Assembly (NCBI RefSeq): GCF_003385515.1 | Contig: NZ_QNVT01000001.1 | Coordinates: forward strand, 124,001-188,000 | Reading direction: 5' to 3' | Source of the DNA: Chryseobacterium pennae | Lineage (GTDB): Bacteria > Bacteroidota > Bacteroidia > Flavobacteriales > Weeksellaceae | DNA: 64,000 bases | In this document: positions 7,818 through 16,040 of the stretch, piece after piece | Position numbering within the stretch: position 1 is the first letter of the stretch | How the letters are laid out: every line of letters begins with the position of its first letter | Position numbers and translations under genes: made by a program | The notes under the pieces: generated by a model | What the model was told of the DNA's origin: nothing | The model's input: only the letters and a program-made list of their open reading frames with translations | Database searches by the model: none

Positions 7818-9230
7818 TTATTGAGCTGCTTTCAGAGCTTTTACAATGATATTCATCATTACAATGGAGTTAGCAACATTACCTTGTCCGTTCCATTGTC
7901 CAATGACAGGCTTCTTATTACCGTCTAGTAACCAAGGAGATGTATTACCACTTACCGGAGGTACAGTTCCACTATACCTGGTTACTCCGCCGTCACCAAA
8001 CCAATAGAATTCTTTAGTTTTAGATTTAAATGCTACAACATTTCCTGTAGTTTGAGATACTGACATAGCCTCAATTAAAGAGGAATCATAATTGCTTAAA
8101 TCTCTTGAAGTACAGGCATCATTCCCTAATAAAGTGTTCCGTGCATCTCCAAAATCACCATTCAATGCAGAAGATGAAGGAATGTTATAGGCAAAACAAT
8201 CACTCCAGGTTCCTTGAGTTGCACCAGCTCCCGCGTAGGCCCTGATCATGTTTAGGGTATTCGAAGCAGTTGTTTCACTATACCATATAACAGTACCTCC
8301 GTTATTTACAAACGTCTGTACAGCACTTACTTCCGCAGCACTTGTAAGATCATAAGTATAGGATACCAATAGTAATTTATACCCGCCAATATTTAAGTCG
8401 TTAATACCGCCACTACCCACAACACGTCTTGTCACACTCCATTGTCCGGTTGTTTGGATCATCGCAGCAGGATTACTTCCACCAGGATAATAAGAACTGA
8501 AAATAAATGGATTATTCATTACAGCACCTAACCCGCTAGCAGCACCATCTACCCCAAAAGGCGAGGCTCCTACAGAAAGTATTTTCAACTTAGACAAATC
8601 ATACCCTGCATTTACGGTAAAGTTTACCGTACATGTAGAACCTCCTATGGTAACTGCAAAGCTTGCTGTTCCTGCTGATGCAGGTGTCCCGCTTACTGTA
8701 TAGGTAAGGCTTCCCGATCCATTATTCAAGTTCCCGGCAGCAATAGTAGCTGTAAGGCCTGTTACCCCTGTAGAAGCAATACTTTGTGCCGCATAAGGAC
8801 CTCCGTTACCCGCAGTATATGGGATCGTAAAGGATACTCCGCTTGCAGCCTGCCCATTTACCAAATTACCTGTGGAGGTGGCTCCTGCACAATTTAATAC
8901 AGCAGAGCCTGTAGAAACACCGGTAATTGGTGTTCCACAAATCTGCAGCCATTGATTCTGAGGAGCAGCAGCCCAATAGTTATAACATTTTGTATCTGTA
9001 TTATAAACCCATAAGCCATCTACAAGAGCATCCCCCATGGCAGGACCAATTGAAGTAACATCGGACGTTTTAAGCCTAGGGAATAATACTCCGGTATTAT
9101 TTCCTTTAGAAACAATATCTAAAACTGTTTTTTGATGAGGATTAGATGTATCTATTCCTATTTTTCCTCCTTGACTGTATAATTTTGATAACAAAAAAAT
9201 ACAGAGAAATAATATTATTTTTTTTCTCAT
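7818..9230 (-). CDS. Secreted protein with Ig-like segment and amidotransferase-fold-like C-terminal domain
   Basis: A 470-residue exported protein. The signal peptide ends around residues 18-20 (SKLYSQ). A segment starting GKIGIDTSNPHQKTVLDI resembles the N-terminus of many Flavobacteriia surface proteins. Residues ~105-210 are Gly/Ser/Thr/Ala-rich and look like an Ig-like or adhesin beta-sandwich (TYTVSGTPASAGTASFAVTI, then CTVNFTVNAG). Residues ~215-470 (KILSVGASPFGVDGA, TFVNNGGTVIWYSE) resemble a class-I glutamine-amidotransferase-like fold used by some secreted proteins; I see no clear catalytic triad. No type-IX sorting domain is evident at the C-terminus, which ends ALKAAQ. It is a single-gene unit with its own terminator. 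Confidence 0.7.
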   Translation of the reverse strand: MRKKIILFLCIFLLSKLYSQGGKIGIDTSNPHQKTVLDIVSKGNNTGVLFPRLKTSDVTSIGPAMGDALVDGLWVYNTDTKCYNYWAAAPQNQWLQICGTPITGVSTGSAVLNCAGATSTGNLVNGQAASGVSFTIPYTAGNGGPYAAQSIASTGVTGLTATIAAGNLNNGSGSLTYTVSGTPASAGTASFAVTIGGSTCTVNFTVNAGYDLSKLKILSVGASPFGVDGAASGLGAVMNNPFIFSSYYPGGSNPAAMIQTTGQWSVTRRVVGSGGINDLNIGGYKLLLVSYTYDLTSAAEVSAVQTFVNNGGTVIWYSETTASNTLNMIRAYAGAGATQGTWSDCFAYNIPSSSALNGDFGDARNTLLGNDACTSRDLSNYDSSLIEAMSVSQTTGNVVAFKSKTKEFYWFGDGGVTRYSGTVPPVSGNTSPWLLDGNKKPVIGQWNGQGNVANSIVMMNIIVKALKAAQ

Positions 9231-9415
9231 TATTGTTGTTTTTAAGTTGTTTTTCTATTAAATACTCTGTTTCATAAAAAAATTTAATTTTATATTAAGT
9301 TCATACATTCATCTGGTTAACAATATCCATCATATTCTTAATAAAAAAGAATAGATTTTGAATTCCTGCAACAAAAGTACTCCCAAAGCCATAATGAGTA
9401 AATAGTAGATATCCA
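9231..9415. other. Intergenic region upstream of the secreted-protein gene
   Basis: AT-rich. I found no TAnnTTTG-type promoter that clearly serves the secreted-protein gene and no repeat. A 29-residue frame starting near 9418 on the minus strand overlaps this stretch but has no supporting feature. Confidence 0.4.
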
Positions 9416-9526
9416 TCATTTTACAAAAAAATCAACCCTAATCACTTCTTCAGATATATCCAGCAAAATCTGAAAATTATCTCCATCAATAATGGCTGGA
9501 AAATATTTATCTTTGGGTAAATTCAT
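9416..9526 (-). CDS. Possible 36-residue protein or gene remnant
   Basis: The frame starts at ATG 9526, three bases from the divergent aroQ start, and reads MNLPKDKYFPAIIDGDNFQI then a short acidic tail. The composition looks protein-like rather than random, and it could be the surviving N-terminus of a decayed gene. It overlaps the aroQ -7 element, so confidence is low. Confidence 0.25.
   Translation of the reverse strand: MNLPKDKYFPAIIDGDNFQILLDISEEVIRVDFFVK
9508..9515 (+). promoter_or_regulatory. Possible -7 box (TATCTTTG) for aroQ
   Basis: A perfect TAnnTTTG element ending 14 nt before the aroQ ATG. No TTG was found at the -33 spacing. Confidence 0.4.
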
Positions 9527-9529
9527 TTT

Positions 9530-9937
9530 ATGAAAGTATTAATTATTAATGGGCCTAACCTCAATCTTTTAGGCACCAGAGAACCGGAAATCTATGGTAC
9601 TGTTTCCATGGAAGCTTATTTGAAAAACCTAAAGTCTGAGTTTCAAACTCATGAGCTGAAATATTATCAGTCCAATATTGAAGGAGAGCTTATCAACAGG
9701 CTTCAGGAAGATGATTTTGATGCAGTAGTGATTAACCCGGGAGCTTTCACTCACTATTCCTATGCTATTGCTGACTGCCTGAAGAACATCCGGAAACCAA
9801 AGATAGAAGTGCATATCAGTAATATTTATAAAAGAGAGGAGTTCAGACAGAAATCCGTAACCGCAGCGTGTACTGATGCTGTATTATCCGGCTTTGGAAT
9901 GGATGGATACAGATTAGCTTTACTGAGCCTAAAGTAA
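9530..9937 (+). CDS. aroQ: 3-dehydroquinate dehydratase, type II
   Basis: Catalyses the third step of the shikimate pathway, dehydration of 3-dehydroquinate to 3-dehydroshikimate, in the cytosol. Length (135 residues) and motifs fit the small dodecameric type II enzyme: INGPNLNLLGTREPEIYG near the N-terminus with the catalytic Tyr at about 22, NPGAFTHYSYAIADCL with the substrate-binding Asn and His, and EVHISN. It is complete. The next gene starts 7 nt downstream on the same strand, so the two are probably cotranscribed and end at the bidirectional terminator at 10,396. Confidence 0.97.
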   Translation: MKVLIINGPNLNLLGTREPEIYGTVSMEAYLKNLKSEFQTHELKYYQSNIEGELINRLQEDDFDAVVINPGAFTHYSYAIADCLKNIRKPKIEVHISNIYKREEFRQKSVTAACTDAVLSGFGMDGYRLALLSLK

Positions 9938-9944
9938 GTTCAAA

Positions 9945-10397
9945 ATGATAGATTTTATGAAAATAAAAGGTAAAATTTATTGTAATAAAATTTCGGTTTA
10001 TCCCAATCAGCTCACCAAGAGAAAATCATATATCATTGAAGAAATAAGCTCTGATAATGTCAGAATCTGGAATGATGAGAATAAACTTAAATGGTACTCA
10101 AAATTTAATTTCAGTTTAAATAATGAACCTGAAATAGTATCAATTCATATAGATGATGAAATACTGTATGAAGAATCTGATACTGTAGAAGTAACCATTA
10201 CCTTCTCAAACCACAATAAATATTGGGTAGTCTTTACTACCCCAAAGTATTTAAATGAAGCATTGAATGAAGAATCTTTTTACTTAGTATCTAAATATAT
10301 TATTGTCAAAAAGATTAATGAACAATCAATTCGATCAGCAATTTATAAACTGGACGAACAAAATGAATTAATCGAAAATTGCAGAAAATATCAATAA
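9945..10397 (+). CDS. Hypothetical protein downstream of aroQ
   Basis: A 150-residue soluble protein, lysine- and asparagine-rich, with alternating hydrophobic and charged residues suggestive of a beta-rich fold (IHIDDEILYEESDTVEVTIT). No signal peptide, membrane segment or known motif is seen. The start could also be the ATG four codons later (9957). It follows aroQ at 7 nt and stops just inside the terminator hairpin. I cannot assign a function. Confidence 0.6.
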   Translation: MIDFMKIKGKIYCNKISVYPNQLTKRKSYIIEEISSDNVRIWNDENKLKWYSKFNFSLNNEPEIVSIHIDDEILYEESDTVEVTITFSNHNKYWVVFTTPKYLNEALNEESFYLVSKYIIVKKINEQSIRSAIYKLDEQNELIENCRKYQ

Positions 10398-10425
10398 AAA
10401 AGCCTCATCAGTGATGAGGCTTTTT
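10396..10425. terminator. Bidirectional intrinsic terminator between the aroQ unit and pckA
   Basis: AAAAAGCCTCAT and ATGAGGCTTTTT pair perfectly around CAGTG. T-runs follow on both strands, which fits two convergent transcription units. Confidence 0.92.
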
Positions 10426-10442
10426 ATTTGTACTATATCTGA

Positions 10443-12059
10443 TTAGATAGTTTGTTCCTGTAATTGAGGACCTGAAGCAATCAATCTCTTACCTTCTTCA
10501 GTATCACAATACTGTTCGAAGTTTTTGATATATCTTGAAGCAAGATCTTTTGCTTTCTCTTCCCATTCTGAAGCATTCTCATAAGTATCTCTAGGATCTA
10601 AAATACCTGCAGAAACGTTTGAAAGTTCAGTAGGAATTTCAAGGTTCATGATTGGAACCTGAGTTTTAGGAGCGTTATCAATAGATCCGTCAATGATCGC
10701 ATCAATGATCGCTCTTGTATCTTTTAAAGAAATTCTCTTACCTGTACCATTCCAGCCAGTGTTCACTAAATATGCTTTAGCTCCGTGCTCTTTCATTTTT
10801 CCGATCAATGTTTTAGAATACATTGTTGGGTGTAATGTAAGGAACGCTTCACCAAATGCCGGTGAAAAAGATGGCTGAGGTTCAGTAATTCCTCTTTCAG
10901 TTCCTGCTAATTTAGACGTATAACCGCAAAGGAAGTGGTACTGAGCCTGATCTTCGTTCAGGATAGAAACCGGAGGAAGTACTCCGAATGCATCCGCAGA
11001 AAGATAAACAATCTTTTTAGCATGGCCAGCCTTAGATGGCAATACAATCTTGTTGATATGATAAATTGGGTAAGAAACTCTTGTGTTCTCAGTGATAGAT
11101 CCGTCTGTATAATCTGCTACTCCATTGTTAACAACAACGTTTTCAAGAAGTGCATCTCTCTTTATTGCAGCGAAGATATCCGGTTCTTTTTCTTCAGATA
11201 AATCGATAACTTTAGCATAGCATCCACCTTCATAGTTAAATACTCCATTGTTATCCCAACCATGTTCATCATCACCAATAAGATATCTTTTCGGATCTGC
11301 AGACAAGGTAGTTTTCCCTGTTCCTGAAAGACCAAAGAATAAAGCTACATCACCTTTTTCTCCTACGTTAGCAGAACAGTGCATTGAAGCCATACCTTTT
11401 AATGGAAGGTAATAGTTCATCATAGCGAACATTCCTTTTTTCATTTCACCTCCATACCAAGTACCACCAATAATCTGTAGTTTTTCAGTAAGGTTGAACA
11501 TGATAAAGTTTTCAGAATTTAATCCTTGAGCTTCCCAGTTAGGGTTTGTTGTTTTAGAACCGTTGATTACTGTGAAATCTGGCTCTCCAAAGTTTTCAAG
11601 CTCATAGTGAGAAGGACGAATAAACATATTAGTAACAAAATGCGCCTGCCATGCTACTTCAACGATAAATCTTACTTTAAGTCTCGTATCTGCATTCGTT
11701 CCGCAGAATGTATCTACTACATAAATCTTTTTAGATTCAGCAAGCTGGTTCAGCACTAGTTCTTTACAAGACCCGAAAATTTCTGCATTAGTAGGTAAGT
11801 TTACTTTACCATCCCAGAAAATAGTATCTCTTGTAACATCATCCTGAACAATATATCTGTCTTTAGGTGAACGACCTGTGAAAATTCCTGTTTTTACTGA
11901 TACCGCGCCCGATTCCGTAAGTTCCGCTTTCTCAAACCCCTGATTTTCAGGAGAAACTTCAGCCTGGTACAATTCTTCATAAGAAGGGTTATACACTACT
12001 TCATAGTTTCCTTTAATCCCTAATTTCTCTAAATCCTGGATGATTTTAGTGTTTTTCAT
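10443..12059 (-). CDS. pckA: Phosphoenolpyruvate carboxykinase (ATP)
   Basis: Converts oxaloacetate and ATP to phosphoenolpyruvate, CO2 and ADP, the entry step of gluconeogenesis. At 538 residues it has the family's usual length. The kinase-1a P-loop [14 protein letters not shown] is near residue 245 and is followed by the kinase-2 motif IGDDEHGWD; the N-terminal part carries [11 protein letters not shown] and FVTNMFIRP. The start [10 protein letters not shown] is preceded by a TATTTTTG box 36 nt upstream. It converges with the aroQ unit at a shared terminator. The gene appears intact. Confidence 0.98.
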   Translation of the reverse strand: MKNTKIIQDLEKLGIKGNYEVVYNPSYEELYQAEVSPENQGFEKAELTESGAVSVKTGIFTGRSPKDRYIVQDDVTRDTIFWDGKVNLPTNAEIFGSCKELVLNQLAESKKIYVVDTFCGTNADTRLKVRFIVEVAWQAHFVTNMFIRPSHYELENFGEPDFTVINGSKTTNPNWEAQGLNSENFIMFNLTEKLQIIGGTWYGGEMKKGMFAMMNYYLPLKGMASMHCSANVGEKGDVALFFGLSGTGKTTLSADPKRYLIGDDEHGWDNNGVFNYEGGCYAKVIDLSEEKEPDIFAAIKRDALLENVVVNNGVADYTDGSITENTRVSYPIYHINKIVLPSKAGHAKKIVYLSADAFGVLPPVSILNEDQAQYHFLCGYTSKLAGTERGITEPQPSFSPAFGEAFLTLHPTMYSKTLIGKMKEHGAKAYLVNTGWNGTGKRISLKDTRAIIDAIIDGSIDNAPKTQVPIMNLEIPTELSNVSAGILDPRDTYENASEWEEKAKDLASRYIKNFEQYCDTEEGKRLIASGPQLQEQTI

Positions 12060-12094
12060 TTTACTTATATTTTCTATTTCTTTATTGACTTCAA

Positions 12095-12102
12095 CAAAAA
12101 TA
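12095..12102 (-). promoter_or_regulatory. Possible -7 box (TATTTTTG) for pckA
   Basis: An exact TAnnTTTG element 36 nt before the pckA start. The -33 TTG is not evident at the expected spacing. Confidence 0.45.
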
Positions 12103-12186
12103 ATATTAATTATTTGTTAAAGGTGGTTTAAATATACTGATATAAGTCAGAATGACAAATAAAAAAACCCGAACGTAAAATACTGA

Positions 12187-13092
12187 TTATAAATTAATTA
12201 AATTTTTCCATTCAAAAATAGTGGTGAAACCTTTCTCCCAAAAATAGTCTTTAAAGCCCCCAAATTTGGCACTCAGGACAAAATCTCCGCCCCATGCGCC
12301 CAAACTTTTTATAAATACGGGGCAATCTGAGAATAATTTTTCTTTAACTGTAGGAATTTCAATAAAATTGGAAATTTTACCCTCATGAATCATCATTAAT
12401 TCAGAAAAATTTTCCAATTCATTGCATAATAAAATTTTCTTTGTGATATCTGAAAATTCATTTACTAATTCCTGAGACTTTGTTTTTGACTTATAAAGAC
12501 TGATTGCTTCACGGCTATCCTGCTTCTGATTTAAATGGATAAAGATCAGTTCATTTTTAAAAGAAGGATTAAAATCTACTTTCTCATATCTGATCTCAGG
12601 TTTGCTCTGAAAAAGTACTGCAGATTTTTCTTTTGCAACAGCAATATCATATCCACTTCCGCCTAAACTGATTGTATTTAAATAAAAAGGATCTATTTCT
12701 GCCCACTCCGAAAGGTTATTCATTAAGGTTGAACTGCTTCCAAGGCCAAAATCAGCAGGGAACTGGAGGTTGGTTTTTAAGTGATAAGTAAAGTCGTTTT
12801 TGAATTTTGTAGCAGAAAGCTGCTGAACATTCTTTAATGTTTTTAAAATAAATTCAGCGCTTGATGGAATATTGGTTTCAAGAATCTGCCAATTTTTATA
12901 ATTGATGACAGCTTTTAACCAAGGTTGATTCTGATGGAGTGCTTCCCAAAGTATCAAAGACTGATTATCATCTTTTTCTTCAAAGAAAAACTCTTGTCCC
13001 AGCCTGGTAGGTACCGCTAAGACAAGAGCTCCGTCGATTGCGAAATATTCTGAAGTAAGCATAAGCTTGCCCGGTGAAAATATCGCACTCAT
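12187..13092 (-). CDS. GYDIA-family GHMP kinase
   Basis: A 301-residue member of the GHMP kinase superfamily, whose members phosphorylate small metabolites such as mevalonate intermediates, homoserine or galactose. The N-terminal FSPGKLMLTSEYFAIDGA resembles mevalonate-pathway kinases. The ATP-binding motif DFGLGSSSTL lies near residue 115, and GSGYDIAVAKEK near 147 gives the subfamily its name. It is encoded 11 nt after fabD. The exact substrate is not defined by sequence; a role in isoprenoid (mevalonate) synthesis is plausible. No motif is missing. Confidence 0.85.
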   Translation of the reverse strand: MSAIFSPGKLMLTSEYFAIDGALVLAVPTRLGQEFFFEEKDDNQSLILWEALHQNQPWLKAVINYKNWQILETNIPSSAEFILKTLKNVQQLSATKFKNDFTYHLKTNLQFPADFGLGSSSTLMNNLSEWAEIDPFYLNTISLGGSGYDIAVAKEKSAVLFQSKPEIRYEKVDFNPSFKNELIFIHLNQKQDSREAISLYKSKTKSQELVNEFSDITKKILLCNELENFSELMMIHEGKISNFIEIPTVKEKLFSDCPVFIKSLGAWGGDFVLSAKFGGFKDYFWEKGFTTIFEWKNLINL

Positions 13093-13103
13093 ATTTTTAA
13101 TAA

Positions 13104-13979
13104 TTAGATCGCAGAATTAGATTCTACAGATCCGTCAATTTTTTTGATCAATCCCTGAAGGGTTTTTCCCGGTCCTACTTCTATAAAGTTAGACGCACCG
13201 TCTTTAATCATATTCTGTACAGACTGAGTCCATTTTACAGGTCCTGTAAGCTGAGCAATAAGGTTTTGCTTGATCTCATCAGGGTTCGTCACTGCTGTAG
13301 TGGTAATATTCTGATATACGGGAATAGTCGCTTTTCTGAATTTCGTATTTTCGATAGCTGCTGCTAATCTTTCCTGAGCCGGCTGCATCAATGGTGAATG
13401 GAAAGCTCCGTTTACCGGTAACAATAAAGCTCTTTTTGCCCCTGCTTCTTTCAGCTTTATACAAGCTTCTTCTACTGCAGAAGTTTCTCCTGAAATTACC
13501 AGCTGTCCCGGGCAGTTATAGTTTGCCGGAACTACGATTCCACTGATCTGTGCACAGATTTCTTCAACTTTAGCATCTTCAAGACCTAAAATAGCTGCCA
13601 TTGAACTTGGATTAGCATCACAAGCATCCTGCATAGCCTTAGCTCTCTCTGAAACCAATTTCAAACCATCATCAAAAGATAAAACGCCGTTAGCTACTAA
13701 TGCTGAGAACTCTCCTAAAGAGTGTCCTGCCACCATTTCAGCTCCAAGCCCGTTTACTGCTTTTAATGCTGCTACTGAATGTATAAAAATTGAAGGCTGG
13801 GTAACCTCTGTTTTCTTAAGATCCGCATCCGTTCCGTTAAACATAATGGAAAGAATATCGAAACCTAAAATTTCATTGGCAGATTCCATCAGATCTTTAA
13901 TATCTTTTCTAGAATCATACAATTCTTTTCCCATTCCTATGAACTGAGAACCCTGCCCTGGAAATACAAGTGCTTTCAT
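13104..13979 (-). CDS. fabD: Malonyl-CoA:ACP transacylase
   Basis: Transfers malonyl from CoA to acyl carrier protein for fatty-acid synthesis. It has 291 residues, with the N-terminal FPGQGSQFIGMGKELY oxyanion segment, the active-site serine in GHSLGEFSALV near residue 86, and the catalytic histidine in GAFHSPLMQ in the second half. It lies between the LysM protein gene and the GHMP kinase on the same strand. A TATATTTG box sits about 20 nt before the start, suggesting its own promoter. Confidence 0.97.
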   Translation of the reverse strand: MKALVFPGQGSQFIGMGKELYDSRKDIKDLMESANEILGFDILSIMFNGTDADLKKTEVTQPSIFIHSVAALKAVNGLGAEMVAGHSLGEFSALVANGVLSFDDGLKLVSERAKAMQDACDANPSSMAAILGLEDAKVEEICAQISGIVVPANYNCPGQLVISGETSAVEEACIKLKEAGAKRALLLPVNGAFHSPLMQPAQERLAAAIENTKFRKATIPVYQNITTTAVTNPDEIKQNLIAQLTGPVKWTQSVQNMIKDGASNFIEVGPGKTLQGLIKKIDGSVESNSAI

Positions 13980-13999
13980 GTATTGAATTAAATATTATG

Positions 14000-14007
14000 C
14001 AAATATA
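14000..14007 (-). promoter_or_regulatory. Possible -7 box (TATATTTG) for fabD
   Basis: An exact TAnnTTTG element in the 71-nt gap before fabD. No TTG occurs at 17-23 nt spacing, so support is from one element only. Confidence 0.4.
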
Positions 14008-14050
14008 ACTATAATGTTAACAATATCTTTTACACAAAGATAAATATCAT

Positions 14051-15991
14051 CTAAGGTACTAATCTGATGACTCTGTAACCTGTGTTTACATAAGCTCCGT
14101 TTGCCTTAGATTTTACAAACTCAAATTTTGTTGCAAGCTGAGTCTGCACCTTATTCATTTGTTTGAAAATTTCTCCTTTTTTATTTTCTCTTGTCAACAT
14201 ATCATTTACCACGTCAAAACCTACGATCGCATATTTTGGAGGAGTCTTGCAATATTTGCTTTTGTAAGCTGCAAGAATCTCTTTTTCAAAGTTACCATCG
14301 GTATTGATTTTTCTGTCCATCAGATAGACCAGACTTGCCTGGCTCAGATCATCTACTTTCTTTTCGAAGACAGGAGAATAGAACATACTGAAAGCTTTTA
14401 CTCCCTGTACTTCTTTAGAAAGAGCAATCATTTTATTAGCGAAAGCTTCTCCCATATCATCATTCGCTAAAACAGCAATAACCGGAGCAGACTGACCTGT
14501 CATCATATTCTGATCCAGCTGAATATCTGCCGGAGAGTTTACAATAACAATATTAGGATTTTTCACTGCTTTTTCAAGACCTGATTTGATGTAATTGGCA
14601 TTTTCTTTCTTACCATCTGCCACTACGTATATTTTTTGATCTGAATATACAGCTTTTACTTCTTCTACAATCTTATCTGCATATGTCTGATTGTTTGTTT
14701 CAACAATGATCAGATTGTTATAATTATATAATTCCGGTGTGTTGGCAAATGGTGCTACTACAGGAATTTTTTGATTTTTAGTAAAATCCAACACATCAAT
14801 TACATTGGACTTAAAGAATGGTCCGATGATAAGATCTGTATTTTCAGGATTGATCTGCGTAAGAGAGTTTTTAAAAGAGGCTTCATTTCCAGAGTCTACA
14901 ATTTTGATATCCAGTTTCTGACCTCCTCTAGCATTTCTTTCAATAGCAAGCTTAGCTCCCGTTAAGAAATCAAGGGCCATTCCTCTGTATTGAGTTTCGT
15001 TGGTACTATATCCGAAAGGAAGCATCATTACAACACTTAATGCATCACCGCTTTTCTTAACGTATACAGGATCCTGTTTTTTGATTTTCAGGACCATTCC
15101 GGATTTTAATCCTTTTGACAAATCCGGGTTAAGAGCGATCAATTCATCAATACTTACTCCAAACTTATTGACAATGGAGAATACGGTATCTCCCTGCTGA
15201 ACTGTATAGGTAACATAGTCATCACTCACCACCACATTACTGGAAGCTGTTGATGATTTTTCATTCCCAGAGTCCATTTTTGTTTTTGGGTTGGTTGTTT
15301 CAGCTACAGGTTCTGTGTTTGATCTTTTTATTTTGATGGTTTCACCAGGCTTTAATCCCTTTTCCTCCAATCCAGGATTTAAAGTATAAAGGTCCTGTTG
15401 GCTGATTCCAAACTGTTTTGTAATTCTGTAATAATTATCTTTTGCCTGTATCACATAGCTTTCTCCTTCTACAGCAGGTGTAGTTGGTGTAGCTGTCACT
15501 GTTTTTTCAACAGGAGCTTCTACAGGCTTTGTTGCCGTTACTGTTGGCTGATCACCGCCATATTTTTTAATGCTGGCAAGAGGTAATGTGATTTCATCAC
15601 CGATTTTCATGTTAGAATCCAATTCAGGATTCAGTTTTCTTAAATCAGTTTCAGAGATTCTGTATTGTTTTGTAATTCCATAGATGGTTTGCTTAGGCTG
15701 TAAAATAATTTTACCCACCGAAGTTCCCGCAATAGTACCTACTTTTTCAGGTACAGCAGTTTTGGGAGCAACCGAAGTTACGGCCTTTTCTGTTTTTACG
15801 GCTAAAACATCTCCGATAGCCAGCTTGCCATCTTTATGTTTAGGGTTTAGTTTCAGCAATTCATCTACAGTCATTCCATACTTCTTTGCAATGTTGTAAG
15901 GATTATCACCTTGTACAACGGTGTGCGATTTCTGGGCTGAAACTCCCAAAACCATACATAAACTGGATAGAATAAAAAACCTCTTTATCAT
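14051..15991 (-). CDS. Exported protein with four LysM repeats and a periplasmic-binding-protein-like domain
   Basis: A 646-residue protein with a signal peptide (cleavage near VSAQ, residues 17-20). Four LysM-type peptidoglycan-binding repeats follow at about 22-67, 93-140, 177-222 and 258-305, each with a hydrophobic-G-D-x-hydrophobic strand and an LNP turn (YNIAKKYGMTVDELLKLNP, VFSIVNKFGVSIDELIALNP). Low-complexity Thr/Pro/Val linkers separate them. Residues ~320-646 resemble the type-1 periplasmic binding fold of branched-chain amino-acid receptors (GMALDFLTGAKLAIERNARG, DLIIGPFFKSNVIDVLDF). The ligand is unknown; the layout suggests a cell-wall-tethered sensor or binding protein. It has its own promoter at 16,011-16,040. 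Confidence 0.85.
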   Translation of the reverse strand: MIKRFFILSSLCMVLGVSAQKSHTVVQGDNPYNIAKKYGMTVDELLKLNPKHKDGKLAIGDVLAVKTEKAVTSVAPKTAVPEKVGTIAGTSVGKIILQPKQTIYGITKQYRISETDLRKLNPELDSNMKIGDEITLPLASIKKYGGDQPTVTATKPVEAPVEKTVTATPTTPAVEGESYVIQAKDNYYRITKQFGISQQDLYTLNPGLEEKGLKPGETIKIKRSNTEPVAETTNPKTKMDSGNEKSSTASSNVVVSDDYVTYTVQQGDTVFSIVNKFGVSIDELIALNPDLSKGLKSGMVLKIKKQDPVYVKKSGDALSVVMMLPFGYSTNETQYRGMALDFLTGAKLAIERNARGGQKLDIKIVDSGNEASFKNSLTQINPENTDLIIGPFFKSNVIDVLDFTKNQKIPVVAPFANTPELYNYNNLIIVETNNQTYADKIVEEVKAVYSDQKIYVVADGKKENANYIKSGLEKAVKNPNIVIVNSPADIQLDQNMMTGQSAPVIAVLANDDMGEAFANKMIALSKEVQGVKAFSMFYSPVFEKKVDDLSQASLVYLMDRKINTDGNFEKEILAAYKSKYCKTPPKYAIVGFDVVNDMLTRENKKGEIFKQMNKVQTQLATKFEFVKSKANGAYVNTGYRVIRLVP

Positions 15992-16010
15992 ATTCGATAA
16001 TTATAATTTA

Positions 16011-16040
16011 CAAAAATACTTCTTTAAAATTAAATGGCAA
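16011..16040 (-). promoter_or_regulatory. Consensus promoter for the LysM protein gene, inside the end of bshC
   Basis: TTG (16040-16038), a 19-nt spacer, TATTTTTG (16018-16011). The -33 element falls in the last codons of bshC. Confidence 0.65.
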
